From assembly GCA_017407125.1 (NCBI GenBank), contig JAFQXE010000012.1, forward strand, positions 1 to 63,123: a DNA stretch of 63,123 nt, in the 5' to 3' direction. Source of the stretch: Thermoguttaceae bacterium (lineage in GTDB: Bacteria > Planctomycetota > Planctomycetia > Pirellulales > Thermoguttaceae). Each line of letters begins with the position of its first letter. Within the stretch, counting starts at the first letter, position 1. Positions 51,701 through 59,997 of the stretch are shown here, one piece after another. The translations under genes and the position numbers were made by a program. A model generated the notes under the pieces. It made no database searches and was not told where the DNA came from. It worked only from the letters and a program-made list of their open reading frames with translations.

Positions 51701-51815
51701 CTGTATATTGAACCGGGTCAGCAAAACTGACGCTGGCAAACAGAAACAACGCAACAACCCAACCGCTCATTAAAACGCGGACGGAGTCAATATTCAAACT
51801 TGAACGATTAACCAT
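48777..51815 (-). CDS. Autotransporter-type beta-repeat surface protein with PEP-CTERM signal (short paralog)
   Basis: 1012 residues from the ATG aligned with the paralog upstream. A signal peptide (VVALFLFASVSFA) is followed by three related units of about 200 residues, each with NFLQNVTLRNGANIYAAN, KIQNLRVERNSD, ATDILISAKIVDANI-type strands and the motif KSGAGTLELKNAGNTYSGSL typical of autotransporter-associated beta-strand repeats. The fold would be a long beta-helix. The end VPEPSTWALLALGVAGLMYW plus RKRTRK is a PEP-CTERM sorting signal: Pro-Glu-Pro, a membrane segment and basic residues. An exosortase, not in this window, should process it. It probably functions at the cell surface. Confidence 0.92.
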   Translation of the reverse strand: MVNRSSLNIDSVRVLMSGWVVALFLFASVSFADPVQYTDSTIPAANITIGTDGVEFQLSAAKTYAYTMSGTGAFYKTGAGTLTLNKNGSTFTGDVNLNGGKIKVTVAWTGSKSALGAVQSGRNIYVNSGTELIFANQNIFNNAHNNNPLPIVIDGGKVSNEGDYYNFLQYLTLKNGGNLHAASGNETWEAYKLQNLNVVSNSDGSAAAAATITGANNTHAVISFGAKSDEVATKPSTIYVENITNNANSDLIISAKIVNATTVNTGVKTAGEISKTGSGTLELKNINNSFSGNLTIKEGTVKVTVGSNADNRTASALGASNVAGREVIINKGAVLELAAQDVICDAHANSQITFVLDGGKITNSGANYNFLQNVTLRNGANIYAANANTSWEAYKIQNLRVERNSDNSKGTAVTLTAASGDHNVFTFGAISSKITTTPVSIYVEDITSEAGSSDNATDILISAKIVDANIDGKTKKAAPIVKSGAGTLELKNAGNTYSGSLTINAGRVKLTSGSSSNDRTASALGSGNTTGRTVTVNNGAILEFATQDVIINAHSNTKLTIVVDGGQIINSGANYNYLQNLVLRNGGSLYAANGNAKWKAYKLHNLKVERNSDGSAGLPVTISADSNVSNATIAFGAKSGNAATVTSIINVEEITSSDKLVNDNKSDLIISAIIKNPLINSDGTSTPSPIEKTGAGTMELTADNTISGTTTISGGTLKLTGDGTLGTSPVTVNNNGTLEIAYEDSSKAVNFSSVTMAEGSSLKVTSGKVTFGTDDVALNNLSGEDGTIDVSGKLTLNNDQPTQYTGSIKADTIEKTGSETLKIYTGAEGLVEAQSFVISSGRIDLKGFMAGSITIEDAVFSPGNSIGEATFTDDFILGSAASMLLMEIGGENPDQNDSLIAGGDLQFNDGLIYLALTGNNTLNHDDTFTAVLSGSSSGDDGFAEDLLSLVRSYNFTDLEYVQLDESYGEEYKDKFAIRGRYVDPNVVPEPSTWALLALGVAGLMYWRKRTRK

Positions 51816-51949
51816 AATACTCATATTAATTAATAGGAATATCGATTGTTTATGAACGCTCTTGCGTCAAAATGAATGGCGCGAATAGAGCGTTCGTGAA
51901 TTTCATATTATTATCGAGAAGCGGAACGAAAACTCCTCACTCCTCATTC

Positions 51950-54900
51950 CTAACTCCTAACTCTCTTCCGCAGGAATAATACGATAACGCCTAGAGCTAA
52001 TAGCGCCCACGTTGACGGTTCCGGGACGCCAGAGCCGGGGTCTGGTCCAGGTCCGGGACCGGGGCCGGGGTCAGCGCCAAGACCTATCAGATAAAGTCCG
52101 TCGGATCTGCCTGCCAGAGTGAATCGGTCAGTATCTGTACCCAGCCACGACGAAATGTCTGCGGAAGTAAAATCAGCGCCAGAAACAAGCTTGTATCCGG
52201 TCTCGTTGACATCCAAAGCCGCCGCCCAGAGGGAAGCGTCGTCGTTTTCGAAGAATAACTGAACCATAGAAGCGCCGGCAGTAAACGCGAAATCAGTGTC
52301 GTCGCTGTTGATAATGTTCAATACGTCAAACACGCCTTCGCCGTCGTTATAGGCAGAGAATTCAAACAACGCTTTGCCGTCGCCCGTAATAACGACGTTG
52401 CCTGTTACGCTTGCCGTTCCAACGGAATTGCCCGGAGAGAAAACGCCGTTAGTTACGGTAATATTGCCGCTCATTGATCCCTTGAAATCCAGACGTCCTT
52501 CAGCCAAGACCAGATCTTTCGCGTCAAACGAGTTCTCATCAGCGTCAAACCGAAGCGTACCTGCGCCGGTTTTAACAATCTGTCCGGTACTGGAAATCGC
52601 GTTTGCGGCGGAAAGTTCCAGCTTCTTATCGCTTGTAACGTTGAATTCCAGCGTTGCGCCATCGCCGACGGTTATTGGACCGTTAGCTGCAACCGCGTTT
52701 CCGGTCAGTTTGAGCGTACCGCCAGAAACGGTTGTTTCGCCGGTGAAATAATTCTGTCCTTCAATGGTAAGCGTTCCGCCGGATGCGGTCCCGTCGCTGA
52801 CTTTAACCAGATTGACTTTGTTCCAAACGGTGTTTTCCTGTCCTAACGTACCGCTGATCATGCCGCGCGCGGCGGTAAGCGTTCCGTAGTTGCTTCCCGG
52901 ATCATTGGAGCAAATGCGAATCACCCCGCCTTCTTCGACGTTGAGTTCTTTAACCGTCAGGTTGGAAACCGCGCTGTTTTTAACGCCGTGAAGCCCGATT
53001 AAACCGTTGGATTTCACGTTTAACGTGGCATTGCCCAAATTGAGCGTTCTGGCAGCAGAGCGAGCCTCGTTTGTAATCATGACTTTGGCGGCGGCGTTGA
53101 TGGTTCCGTTAAAGTCCTGCAGAGCTGAGCCGTTGGTTCCGTCAAGGCTGAATACCGTCCAGTTGGATCCGGTGAAACTCAACGTTCCGGAACCCTTCAA
53201 ACCGGTTGAACGGGCGAAGTACTGATAATTGCTGTCGCTGAGATTATTGGTAATTTCCAGCGTTCCGCCTTCGATTGTGGTTGTACCCATGTACGAAAGA
53301 TATTTAGCGGACAGCGTCAGCGTTCCGCCGGTTTCCGAGCCGTCGTCGGCTTTTGTCAAATTGATATGGTTGACATATGGATACGACGTGTTGTTTGTGC
53401 TTCGACCGATTTCACCAGCGTAATTTCCGTTGCCAACGATTAAATTATTGAAAGTTGCCGTGGTTGTAGTACCATCGGTGTTAAGAATCCTGCCGTTTTC
53501 GTTGCCGTTTAACGTTCCGATGCTCAAAGTTGAATTGCCTTTGAGGAATGCAATTTCCGAAAACTTGCCAGAGGTCTTGTTTCCATTGATAACAACCGTA
53601 GCGTTCGACAGGTCGATGTTCGTTGACGTCGTTCCGTTTGCCCCGGCGAGATTAACGCGAGAGTCGGCAGAAATGCCGTCGTCAAAGACTTGAACCGTTC
53701 CTGTAAACTCGGAAGCGTCGCCGATATCGAAGTACTTTTTATCGCCGGACAGCTTCAGCGTTCCAGAGCCGGCAAGACCGCTAGAGGACGTAAAGTTGTT
53801 GTTGATTTCTAACATTCCCTCGGAAATGGTTGTCTTTCCAGTATACGTGTTCGCGCCGGTCAGCTTGAGGATTCCGTCGCCGGTCTTGGTAACGTCTCCT
53901 TCGTCGGAAATAACGCCGCCAAGCGTCAACGTTCGCCCCGTTCCGACGTTAAATTCGCCGTTGCCGCTCATTATAATATTGCCGCCATACGACGAGGTCA
54001 TGCTGTCGCCTTCGGTAAACTGAACGCCCAGTTTGGTTGTCCCGTCAATCGTCCACGATGTCGCTTCAGCGTCGCTAGAGTTGGGGAAAAACCAGGGTTC
54101 GACAGGTTCGTCTGCCTTTGTCAAAAGGAAAAGACCACTTTCTGTAGCAGTAAGCGTCCAGTCGCTTGACAGCGCGCCGTTGACAGCAACTTGAACGTTG
54201 TCGGGATTGAAGCTTTGATAATCGGAAATCTGACCGGTGATGATCTCAAACCCTTCATCGCCGTAATTATTTTTAATGACGTTCCACCAGGCGTCCTCGG
54301 AGTTGTTATTGAACGTCAGGTCAATAACCCCGGAATTCAGGGCCGCGGTCGAAACGTGCAGCCAGTCCGTATCGATATTATAGCCGTCGTCTAAAACCGT
54401 GGGGTCGTTAAAATCGAACCGGATAGTTCCGCCGTCAAGCGTCAGAGCGCCAATCGTAATGTCTTTGGATGCAGACGTTTCGCCAATGACAAACGTTCCG
54501 CCTTCTCCGAGCTCAAATGCGATGCCGTCCAGATTAGCGCCCGTCTGGAACGTTGCAACAGAATCCGAGGCGACCGTTACTTTGTAAGTTCCCAGACTTG
54601 AGCCGCTTGGAATCAGAAGAGTTCCGCCAGAAACCGTCGTTTCGCCCGAATACGTTTTGGCGCCGGACAGCGTCAGCGTTCCGGAACCGGTTTTTGTAAC
54701 AGAGCCGTTTCCAGAAAGTGCGTTGCTAAACGTCTGGTCGGATTCGTGAGCGAATTCCAAATTCGAGTTGTTTATAACCTCGCCCGATCCCAGCGTACCA
54801 GCGCCGGACAGTTTGATTGCGCCTTCTGAAATGGTCGTCTTGCCGGTAATCGTATTGGCGGCGGTTATTTCCATGGTTCCCGCGCCAGCTTTTACAATTT

Positions 54901-56971
54901 GGGTTGCGTTGGTAAGAGCTCCGGAGGTGGTGTGCAGCGGGTCGGCAATGATAGCGGAAATAACCAGGTCCGAAACATTGTCGTTAACGGACGGGTCTGC
55001 GCTTGTGATTTCTTCAACGGTAACGGTCGAAATCGAGTTGTTGTCTCCAACTTTGATTGTATTGCTGATATCGCCGAACGCAATCGTGGCGTGTGGCTTG
55101 CTCAAGTCCGAAGAAATAACAACAGGCGCATCCGCGGCGTCGGCGGATTTGCGGACAACGTTCAGGTTATGGAATTTATAAGCCTTCCAAACCTCCGCGC
55201 CGTTGGCGGCGTAAACTTGCGCGCCGTCTTTGAGCGTGAGGTTTTGAAGAAAGTTATAACCAGAGTTGATAATCTGTCCGCCGTCTACGACAATAGCCAG
55301 CTTTGAACTGGTATGAGCGTTCACGATAACGTTGTCTACTGTCAAATCGAGTACGGCTCCTTCGTTAACGGTAATAAGTCTTCCCGCAACGTTGCTCGCG
55401 CCCAGGGCGGACGCCGTTCTGTTGTTGCTGGCAGAGCCGGCTGTAACTTTGACCGTTCCTTCGTTGATGGTCAAATTCCCGGAATAGGTATTGCCGGCGT
55501 TTTTCAGTTCCAGCGTACCCGCGCCAGACTTAACCATTGGGGCTGGCTTTTTAGTTTTGCCGTCAATGTTTGCGTCAACAATTTTGGCGGAAATGAGAAG
55601 GTCTGTAGCGGCATCAGACGCCCCGTTAGCGCTGGTGATGTCTTCAACATAAATGGAAACCGGGGTGGTGGTAATATTATTTGAAATCGCTCCAAAGGTA
55701 AAAACATTGTGATCGCCGCTGGCAGCAGTCAGCGATACCGCAGCCGCCGCTGCGTCCCCGCTGCGTTCAACGCGGAGGTTTTGAATCTTGTACGCTTCCC
55801 AGCTCGTGTTTCCATTGGCAGCGTAAATGTTAGCCCCGTCCTTTAATGTTACATTCTGGAGGAAGTTAAAATTGGCGCCGGAGTTCGTAATCTTCCCGCC
55901 GTCTAAAACAAAAAGCAGCTTTGTATCAGAATGGGTGTCGCACATAACGTCTTGAGCCGCCAGTTCAAGAACCGCGCCCTTGTTGACTGTAACAGTTCTT
56001 CCGGCAACATTGCTCGCGCCCAGGGCGGACGCCGTTCTGTTGTCTGCGTTTGAACCGGCAGTAACCTTGAGCGTTCCTTCTTTAATGGTCAAATTCCCGG
56101 AATAGGAACTGTTGATGTTTTTCAGTTCCAGCGTACCCGTGCCGGTTTTGTAAATCTCGCCAGCCGTTTTAACGCCCGTGTTGACCGTGGTGGCGTTGAC
56201 AATTTTAGCGGAAATGACAAGGTCAGAATTGGCGTTGTTAGTGATGTTCTCAACATAAATTGTAGACGGCTTTGTGGCAACGTCGTCGGACTTGGCGCCG
56301 AAAGAAATAACGGCGTGATCGTTATTCGCGCCGGTAATCGTTGGAGCCGTTGCCGCAGAACCGTCAGAGTTGGAAACGACGTTGATGTTTTGAAACTTGT
56401 ACGCTTCCCACGTCGTATTGCCATTGGCAGCGTGTATGTTAGCGCCGTTTTTTAACGTTACAGTCTGAAGGAAATTGTAATACGCTCCAGAGTTGGAGAT
56501 TTTTCCCCCGTCTACAACATAGGCAACCGGATTGTCATTGTGAGCGTTGGTCAAAATGTCCTGATTGGCAAAAATCAACTCCGTACCGTTGCTGATGTAA
56601 ATGGTTCTGCCAGCCTGAACTTTGCCTAAAGTTGAATTTGTCCCGGTGCATTTGGCGCTTACCGAAATTTTCCCTCCGTCAAGATGAACGTCTCCGGTAA
56701 ACGTACTGCCGTTTTTATTCAGCGTCAGCGTTCCGTCGCCGGTTTTGTAGAACGCGCCGGAGCCAGACATCGTATAAGCATACGTTTTCGCCGCAGAAAG
56801 CTGAAACTCAACGCCGTCTGCCCCAATGGAAATATTAGCGGCAGGAAGCGTATCGTCTGTATAAAGAACCGGGTCAGCAAAACTGACGCTGGCAAACAGA
56901 ACCAGCGCAACAACCCAGGCGGATGTTAAAACGCGAGCGGACGAAATATTCAGACTTGAATGATTGACCAT
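51950..56971 (-). CDS. Autotransporter-type beta-repeat surface protein with PEP-CTERM signal (long paralog)
   Basis: 1673 residues, with the same signal peptide type, the same three ~200-residue units and the same PEP-CTERM end (VPEPSTWALLALGVIVLFLR). The first 700 residues are very similar to the short paralog. It then adds about 650 residues of further strand repeats (KTGSGTLTLSGAKTYSGETT, KTGDGILKLTGANTYTGKTT, EGGTLEITNNLSDSN). A Gly-Pro-Asp linker (GPGPGPGPDPGSG) precedes the PEP motif. DNA similarity between the pair is high enough for recombination. The stop codon lies beside a heptamer repeat (51932-51964). Confidence 0.92.
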   Translation of the reverse strand: MVNHSSLNISSARVLTSAWVVALVLFASVSFADPVLYTDDTLPAANISIGADGVEFQLSAAKTYAYTMSGSGAFYKTGDGTLTLNKNGSTFTGDVHLDGGKISVSAKCTGTNSTLGKVQAGRTIYISNGTELIFANQDILTNAHNDNPVAYVVDGGKISNSGAYYNFLQTVTLKNGANIHAANGNTTWEAYKFQNINVVSNSDGSAATAPTITGANNDHAVISFGAKSDDVATKPSTIYVENITNNANSDLVISAKIVNATTVNTGVKTAGEIYKTGTGTLELKNINSSYSGNLTIKEGTLKVTAGSNADNRTASALGASNVAGRTVTVNKGAVLELAAQDVMCDTHSDTKLLFVLDGGKITNSGANFNFLQNVTLKDGANIYAANGNTSWEAYKIQNLRVERSGDAAAAAVSLTAASGDHNVFTFGAISNNITTTPVSIYVEDITSANGASDAATDLLISAKIVDANIDGKTKKPAPMVKSGAGTLELKNAGNTYSGNLTINEGTVKVTAGSASNNRTASALGASNVAGRLITVNEGAVLDLTVDNVIVNAHTSSKLAIVVDGGQIINSGYNFLQNLTLKDGAQVYAANGAEVWKAYKFHNLNVVRKSADAADAPVVISSDLSKPHATIAFGDISNTIKVGDNNSISTVTVEEITSADPSVNDNVSDLVISAIIADPLHTTSGALTNATQIVKAGAGTMEITAANTITGKTTISEGAIKLSGAGTLGSGEVINNSNLEFAHESDQTFSNALSGNGSVTKTGSGTLTLSGAKTYSGETTVSGGTLLIPSGSSLGTYKVTVASDSVATFQTGANLDGIAFELGEGGTFVIGETSASKDITIGALTLDGGTIRFDFNDPTVLDDGYNIDTDWLHVSTAALNSGVIDLTFNNNSEDAWWNVIKNNYGDEGFEIITGQISDYQSFNPDNVQVAVNGALSSDWTLTATESGLFLLTKADEPVEPWFFPNSSDAEATSWTIDGTTKLGVQFTEGDSMTSSYGGNIIMSGNGEFNVGTGRTLTLGGVISDEGDVTKTGDGILKLTGANTYTGKTTISEGMLEINNNFTSSSGLAGSGTLKLSGDKKYFDIGDASEFTGTVQVFDDGISADSRVNLAGANGTTSTNIDLSNATVVINGNKTSGKFSEIAFLKGNSTLSIGTLNGNENGRILNTDGTTTTATFNNLIVGNGNYAGEIGRSTNNTSYPYVNHINLTKADDGSETGGTLTLSAKYLSYMGTTTIEGGTLEITNNLSDSNYQYFARSTGLKGSGTLSFTGSNWTVFSLDGTNGSALQDFNGTINAAAKVMITNEARSAARTLNLGNATLNVKSNGLIGLHGVKNSAVSNLTVKELNVEEGGVIRICSNDPGSNYGTLTAARGMISGTLGQENTVWNKVNLVKVSDGTASGGTLTIEGQNYFTGETTVSGGTLKLTGNAVAANGPITVGDGATLEFNVTSDKKLELSAANAISSTGQIVKTGAGTLRFDADENSFDAKDLVLAEGRLDFKGSMSGNITVTNGVFSPGNSVGTASVTGNVVITGDGKALFEFSAYNDGEGVFDVLNIINSDDTDFAFTAGASMVQLFFENDDASLWAAALDVNETGYKLVSGADFTSADISSWLGTDTDRFTLAGRSDGLYLIGLGADPGPGPGPGPDPGSGVPEPSTWALLALGVIVLFLRKRVRS

Positions 56972-57304
56972 ATTTTTTCTTCGTAAATAGGGGAATATTG
57001 ATTTCCTCTGCGAACGTTCCAGCGCCGATACCGTTCGAGCAAAATAGAACTATCGCATTATATCACAATATATATTATAATCGTTTTTTTGAGATTTGAT
57101 ACCGCTATATCAGAAAATTTTTGGAAAAAATTGCTAAAATAGAGAATTCTTACGGAATGAAGGGAGTGATGATTCTGCAGAACAATGAGGCTTTGGCGGG
57201 CGAAGACGCCCGCGAACCAGCGGGGCGGAGGGATTAGCGCGTTCAGGAGATTTTCGGCCCCTCGCCGACGGCAGGGGACTGTCAAGCGCCGGGCTGATCC
57301 GCGT
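56972..57304. other. Intergenic region upstream of the long PEP-CTERM gene
   Basis: No gene seen. 57055-57150 is very AT-rich, with a GTAT-x-TATAATCG-type block, and probably contains the promoter of the long PEP-CTERM gene. 57190-57290 is GC-rich with short repeats (CGGCAGGGGACTG, also near 35750 and 42790). Confidence 0.45.
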
Positions 57305-58207
57305 CTAATTTCGAACTCGGTAAATAGGCTGTCCGCTCCAGCCGAGTTTTTCTCTGAGCGTTTGGTAATAGCTCTTATTTGGCGCAGCGACAAGCTGTAC
57401 GCTCAAATGGGATTTCCGAATCTCCACCTGATCGCCCGGTTCCAGCCTGTCCAGAATTTGACCGTCGACGACGACGCTCGTTTCCGGATTTGGATTGACG
57501 ATCTCCATTACAAAAACGCGGTTGGCGTCGTCAACTACAGGGCGATTAGTTAGCGTATGAGCGGAAATCGGGCAGACGACAAACGCCTGCATCGTTTTAT
57601 GCAAAATCGGTCCGCCGGCGGAGAGATTGTGCGCCGTCGATCCAACGGGGGTCGAAATAATCAGACCGTCGCAGCTGTACGTTGTAACAAGTTCAAAGCG
57701 CTGATCGAATGGGACAGGGGCGTCTGCCAGCGATTGTCGGGTTGTCGAATCGGTTCTGTCGGCATACAGCTTGATTTCCATAATAGAAAACGGCGCGCCG
57801 TTAAGAATCGCCGCTTCGTTGACGCCCTGAACAGTTTTAATCGCCCTGCCGTTGCGGAGAATTCTGCACTGATACATCATCAGCGGGACGACCGGCAGCG
57901 GCTTCCCGTCAAATAGTTTAAGCAGAGGAACGAGTTCTTCCAGAGCAACGTCTGCCAGGAAGCCGAGCCTGCCGAGGTTGACGGCAATCAACGGCCGCTG
58001 CTTTTCGCCCATCTGATTTACAGCGCGAAAAATCGAGCCGTCTCCGCCCAGAACGACAGCTGCGTCAGCCTTGTAACGCGACAGATTTTTTTCGCCGGTA
58101 AAGTCTGAACAGACAACATCGGCAACCTTGCAGATTTCAGGCGTTAAATCCTGGGCAATCATTTCAATTCCCGCGCGATTGGGATAGCCCAGCAGGATAA
58201 TTTTCAT
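57305..58207 (-). CDS. nadK: NAD kinase
   Basis: Phosphorylates NAD to NADP. 300 residues. VVLGGDGSIFRAVNQ at about residue 51 is the catalytic GGDG motif, followed by VNLGRLGFLADV, LNEAAI-like VNEAAILNG, and CDGLIISTPVGSTAHNLSAGGPI (about 182), the NE/D and substrate-binding segment. CPISAHTLTNRPVV completes the family pattern. It lies alone between a repeat region and a small hairpin at 58235-58256. Confidence 0.97.
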   Translation of the reverse strand: MKIILLGYPNRAGIEMIAQDLTPEICKVADVVCSDFTGEKNLSRYKADAAVVLGGDGSIFRAVNQMGEKQRPLIAVNLGRLGFLADVALEELVPLLKLFDGKPLPVVPLMMYQCRILRNGRAIKTVQGVNEAAILNGAPFSIMEIKLYADRTDSTTRQSLADAPVPFDQRFELVTTYSCDGLIISTPVGSTAHNLSAGGPILHKTMQAFVVCPISAHTLTNRPVVDDANRVFVMEIVNPNPETSVVVDGQILDRLEPGDQVEIRKSHLSVQLVAAPNKSYYQTLREKLGWSGQPIYRVRN

Positions 58208-58234
58208 AATAGGACGTGGAGTAATAATAAGCGA

Positions 58235-58256
58235 ATCGGGAGCGCGAACTCCCGAT
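58235..58256 (-). terminator. Stem-loop after the 58281 gene
   Basis: ATCGGGAG (58235-58242) and CTCCCGAT (58249-58256), 6-base loop, 25 bases past the stop of the minus-strand gene. The following T content is modest (TTATTATTAC), consistent with a weak terminator. Confidence 0.65.
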
Positions 58257-58280
58257 CTGTTACAAAATGAATTGATGATG

Positions 58281-58982
58281 TTATTGAAGGAACGTTAATT
58301 CTCCGGTATTTCGCATTTCGAGTTTGTAGGTGGACCCTTCTTGTAACTTCATTGATGGGGCTGTGCCATGAGCGGCTCGAACGCCCATTTTTTTAGCGAA
58401 TTCCGGTTCCTGAGCCAATTTCCAGAAATTCCCCCAAAGCGTTTTTTCAAACTCGGTTGAATCTGGAGAATCCAGCTTGTACGGCTTGGGCGTTTCCCCT
58501 TCGGCGTCAATTCTGAATCCCTCTTCGGGCTTTTGTTTTTCTCCAAAGAGTCGATTAAACAAACACAGAGCGCTGCCTTTTAAGACGTCGCCTTGCTCAA
58601 CAAAGCTGTCTTCAAATTTGATTACCATTGTGTCAATATAAAGGACGTCGCCATCGATGGTAAATGTGCGTTTTTCTCCAATAGGATTGTCCGACAGGTC
58701 AATTTCAGAAAAAGAAAAGGTTGTTTTGACGGCGTCAGAACCTTCCTGATTCTCTTTGACGATATCGGAAATGACAGCCAGACGGCGCGTTTTTTTCAAA
58801 AAAAGGTTTGCCATTTCCAACTTTTGATTGGCGATTTCCAGCTGGGAGATTTTTTCCTTTGCTTCTTCCAGTTGTCTTTTAGCAGCGGAAAAATGTTCGT
58901 CAAAAATCGTGTATGTCTTCCAGCTAAGAATGCCAATAATCAAAAAAACAACAGCATACATGAATGAAACAATTTTTTTCAT
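58281..58982 (-). CDS. Membrane-anchored coiled-coil protein of unknown function
   Basis: 233 residues from the ATG at 58982; a TTG three codons earlier is weaker. One membrane segment (IVSFMYAVVFLIIGILSW) is followed by a coiled coil (about 32-60, AAKRQLEEAKEKISQLEIAN). The soluble part has ENQEGSDAVKTTFSFSEIDL, a strand-rich block, and the end GSTYKLEMRNTGELTF. The pattern KTTFSFSEIDLSDNPIGEKRTF, taken in parts, is reminiscent of conserved Planctomycete inner-membrane proteins, but no function is known. It is on the same strand as nadK and the zinc-ribbon gene. Confidence 0.78.
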   Translation of the reverse strand: MKKIVSFMYAVVFLIIGILSWKTYTIFDEHFSAAKRQLEEAKEKISQLEIANQKLEMANLFLKKTRRLAVISDIVKENQEGSDAVKTTFSFSEIDLSDNPIGEKRTFTIDGDVLYIDTMVIKFEDSFVEQGDVLKGSALCLFNRLFGEKQKPEEGFRIDAEGETPKPYKLDSPDSTEFEKTLWGNFWKLAQEPEFAKKMGVRAAHGTAPSMKLQEGSTYKLEMRNTGELTFLQ

Positions 58983-59041
58983 TTTTTCCAATTATTGTTG
59001 CTCGGAACAAAAAGTTTGATGTTGAATTTGCCAGGTAATTT

Positions 59042-59650
59042 TTAGTGCGATGCGATTAGAACAATCATTACTACAATAAAAATAACGGCAAGTACAATGG
59101 CAACAATTGCCCATTGAAACCAGAATTTTGCCATTTTTTTATCTTCCAGTTCTTCAGCGCGTTTTTTTTTGTTGATATACTCTACAGTTCGTTCGAGTGT
59201 AATAACAAACGTCTTTTGACAGTACGGACACATGGCCTTTTGGCCAATCATGTCTCTATTGATTTCAAGCGAATGTCCCGTCGGACACAAGCAATGCAGC
59301 CTGCTGTCCTCGTCGGGATCGCCAATATTCATCTTTTGGGCGGGTTTTTGACCTGCGTTTTCCGATTCTTGCGAGGCTGCCCCAAAATCGAATTTTTTCT
59401 TTTTTTTCTGGATATTCAGATTCATCGGAGAGGGCGCAGTCTGACCTTGGGGATTAAACCCGGTAAAAGCCGATACTGGCGGCTGAGTTGTTGGCGCGTC
59501 AGGGGGAGTTGCAGGCGAAGCAGGAGTATATCCAGCCGGAGCTGGAATAATAATTTCTACCTGGCAATGCGGACAAACGCAAGTTTGACCGATTTGGTTT
59601 TCATTTGCCTGAAGCAGATGTCCATTAGGGCAATAAAACTGGAATGGCAT
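59042..59650 (-). CDS. Double zinc-ribbon tail-anchored protein
   Basis: 202 residues from the ATG at 59650; the upstream 26 codons lack a good start. Two zinc ribbons are seen: FYCPNGHLLQANENQIGQTC...CPHC (residues 4-33) and HCLCPTGHSLEINRDMIGQK...CPYC (about 118-148). Between them is a Pro/Ala-rich linker and a Lys run. The C-terminus is a single membrane segment (WAIVAIVLAVIFIVVMIVLI), so the protein is tail-anchored with ribbons in the cytoplasm. The type is frequent in Planctomycetes. Role unknown. Confidence 0.82.
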   Translation of the reverse strand: MPFQFYCPNGHLLQANENQIGQTCVCPHCQVEIIIPAPAGYTPASPATPPDAPTTQPPVSAFTGFNPQGQTAPSPMNLNIQKKKKKFDFGAASQESENAGQKPAQKMNIGDPDEDSRLHCLCPTGHSLEINRDMIGQKAMCPYCQKTFVITLERTVEYINKKKRAEELEDKKMAKFWFQWAIVAIVLAVIFIVVMIVLIASH

Positions 59651-59845
59651 AGGCGTAAAATGTTGTCTGTATGAAAATGGATAATCTAAGAAAAAGCCTG
59701 AAACGATACCGCAAACGCAATTATCCATTTTCCAATCTCTAAATTATTATACCCTAAAACAACGTTGGGGGAAATAACGAAAGGCTCTTTTTTTAGTTTT
59801 TTTCTCAAAAATCTCACGATTTTGCCGACTTTTCGGTCAGGGGAA

Positions 59846-59873
59846 TTGACGAAACGATATTTATTTGTATAAT
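59846..59873 (+). promoter_or_regulatory. Promoter of the S1-domain protein gene
   Basis: TTGACG (59846-59851), 16 bases, TATAAT (59868-59873). The leader to the ATG at 59998 is about 118 bases, and the Shine-Dalgarno sequence AGAGGTG is close to the start. The rest of 59651-59845 has no gene. Confidence 0.8.
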
Positions 59874-59997
59874 TTCAAGGAATACCTTATTATATTTATA
59901 GTAGATTTCAGACGAATTCCGTTTTGGCTGCAGACTCAAACGTGAACGCTGCAGACGGAACCGTCCAGTATTTTAAAGAATTAGAGGTGCGTTTATC

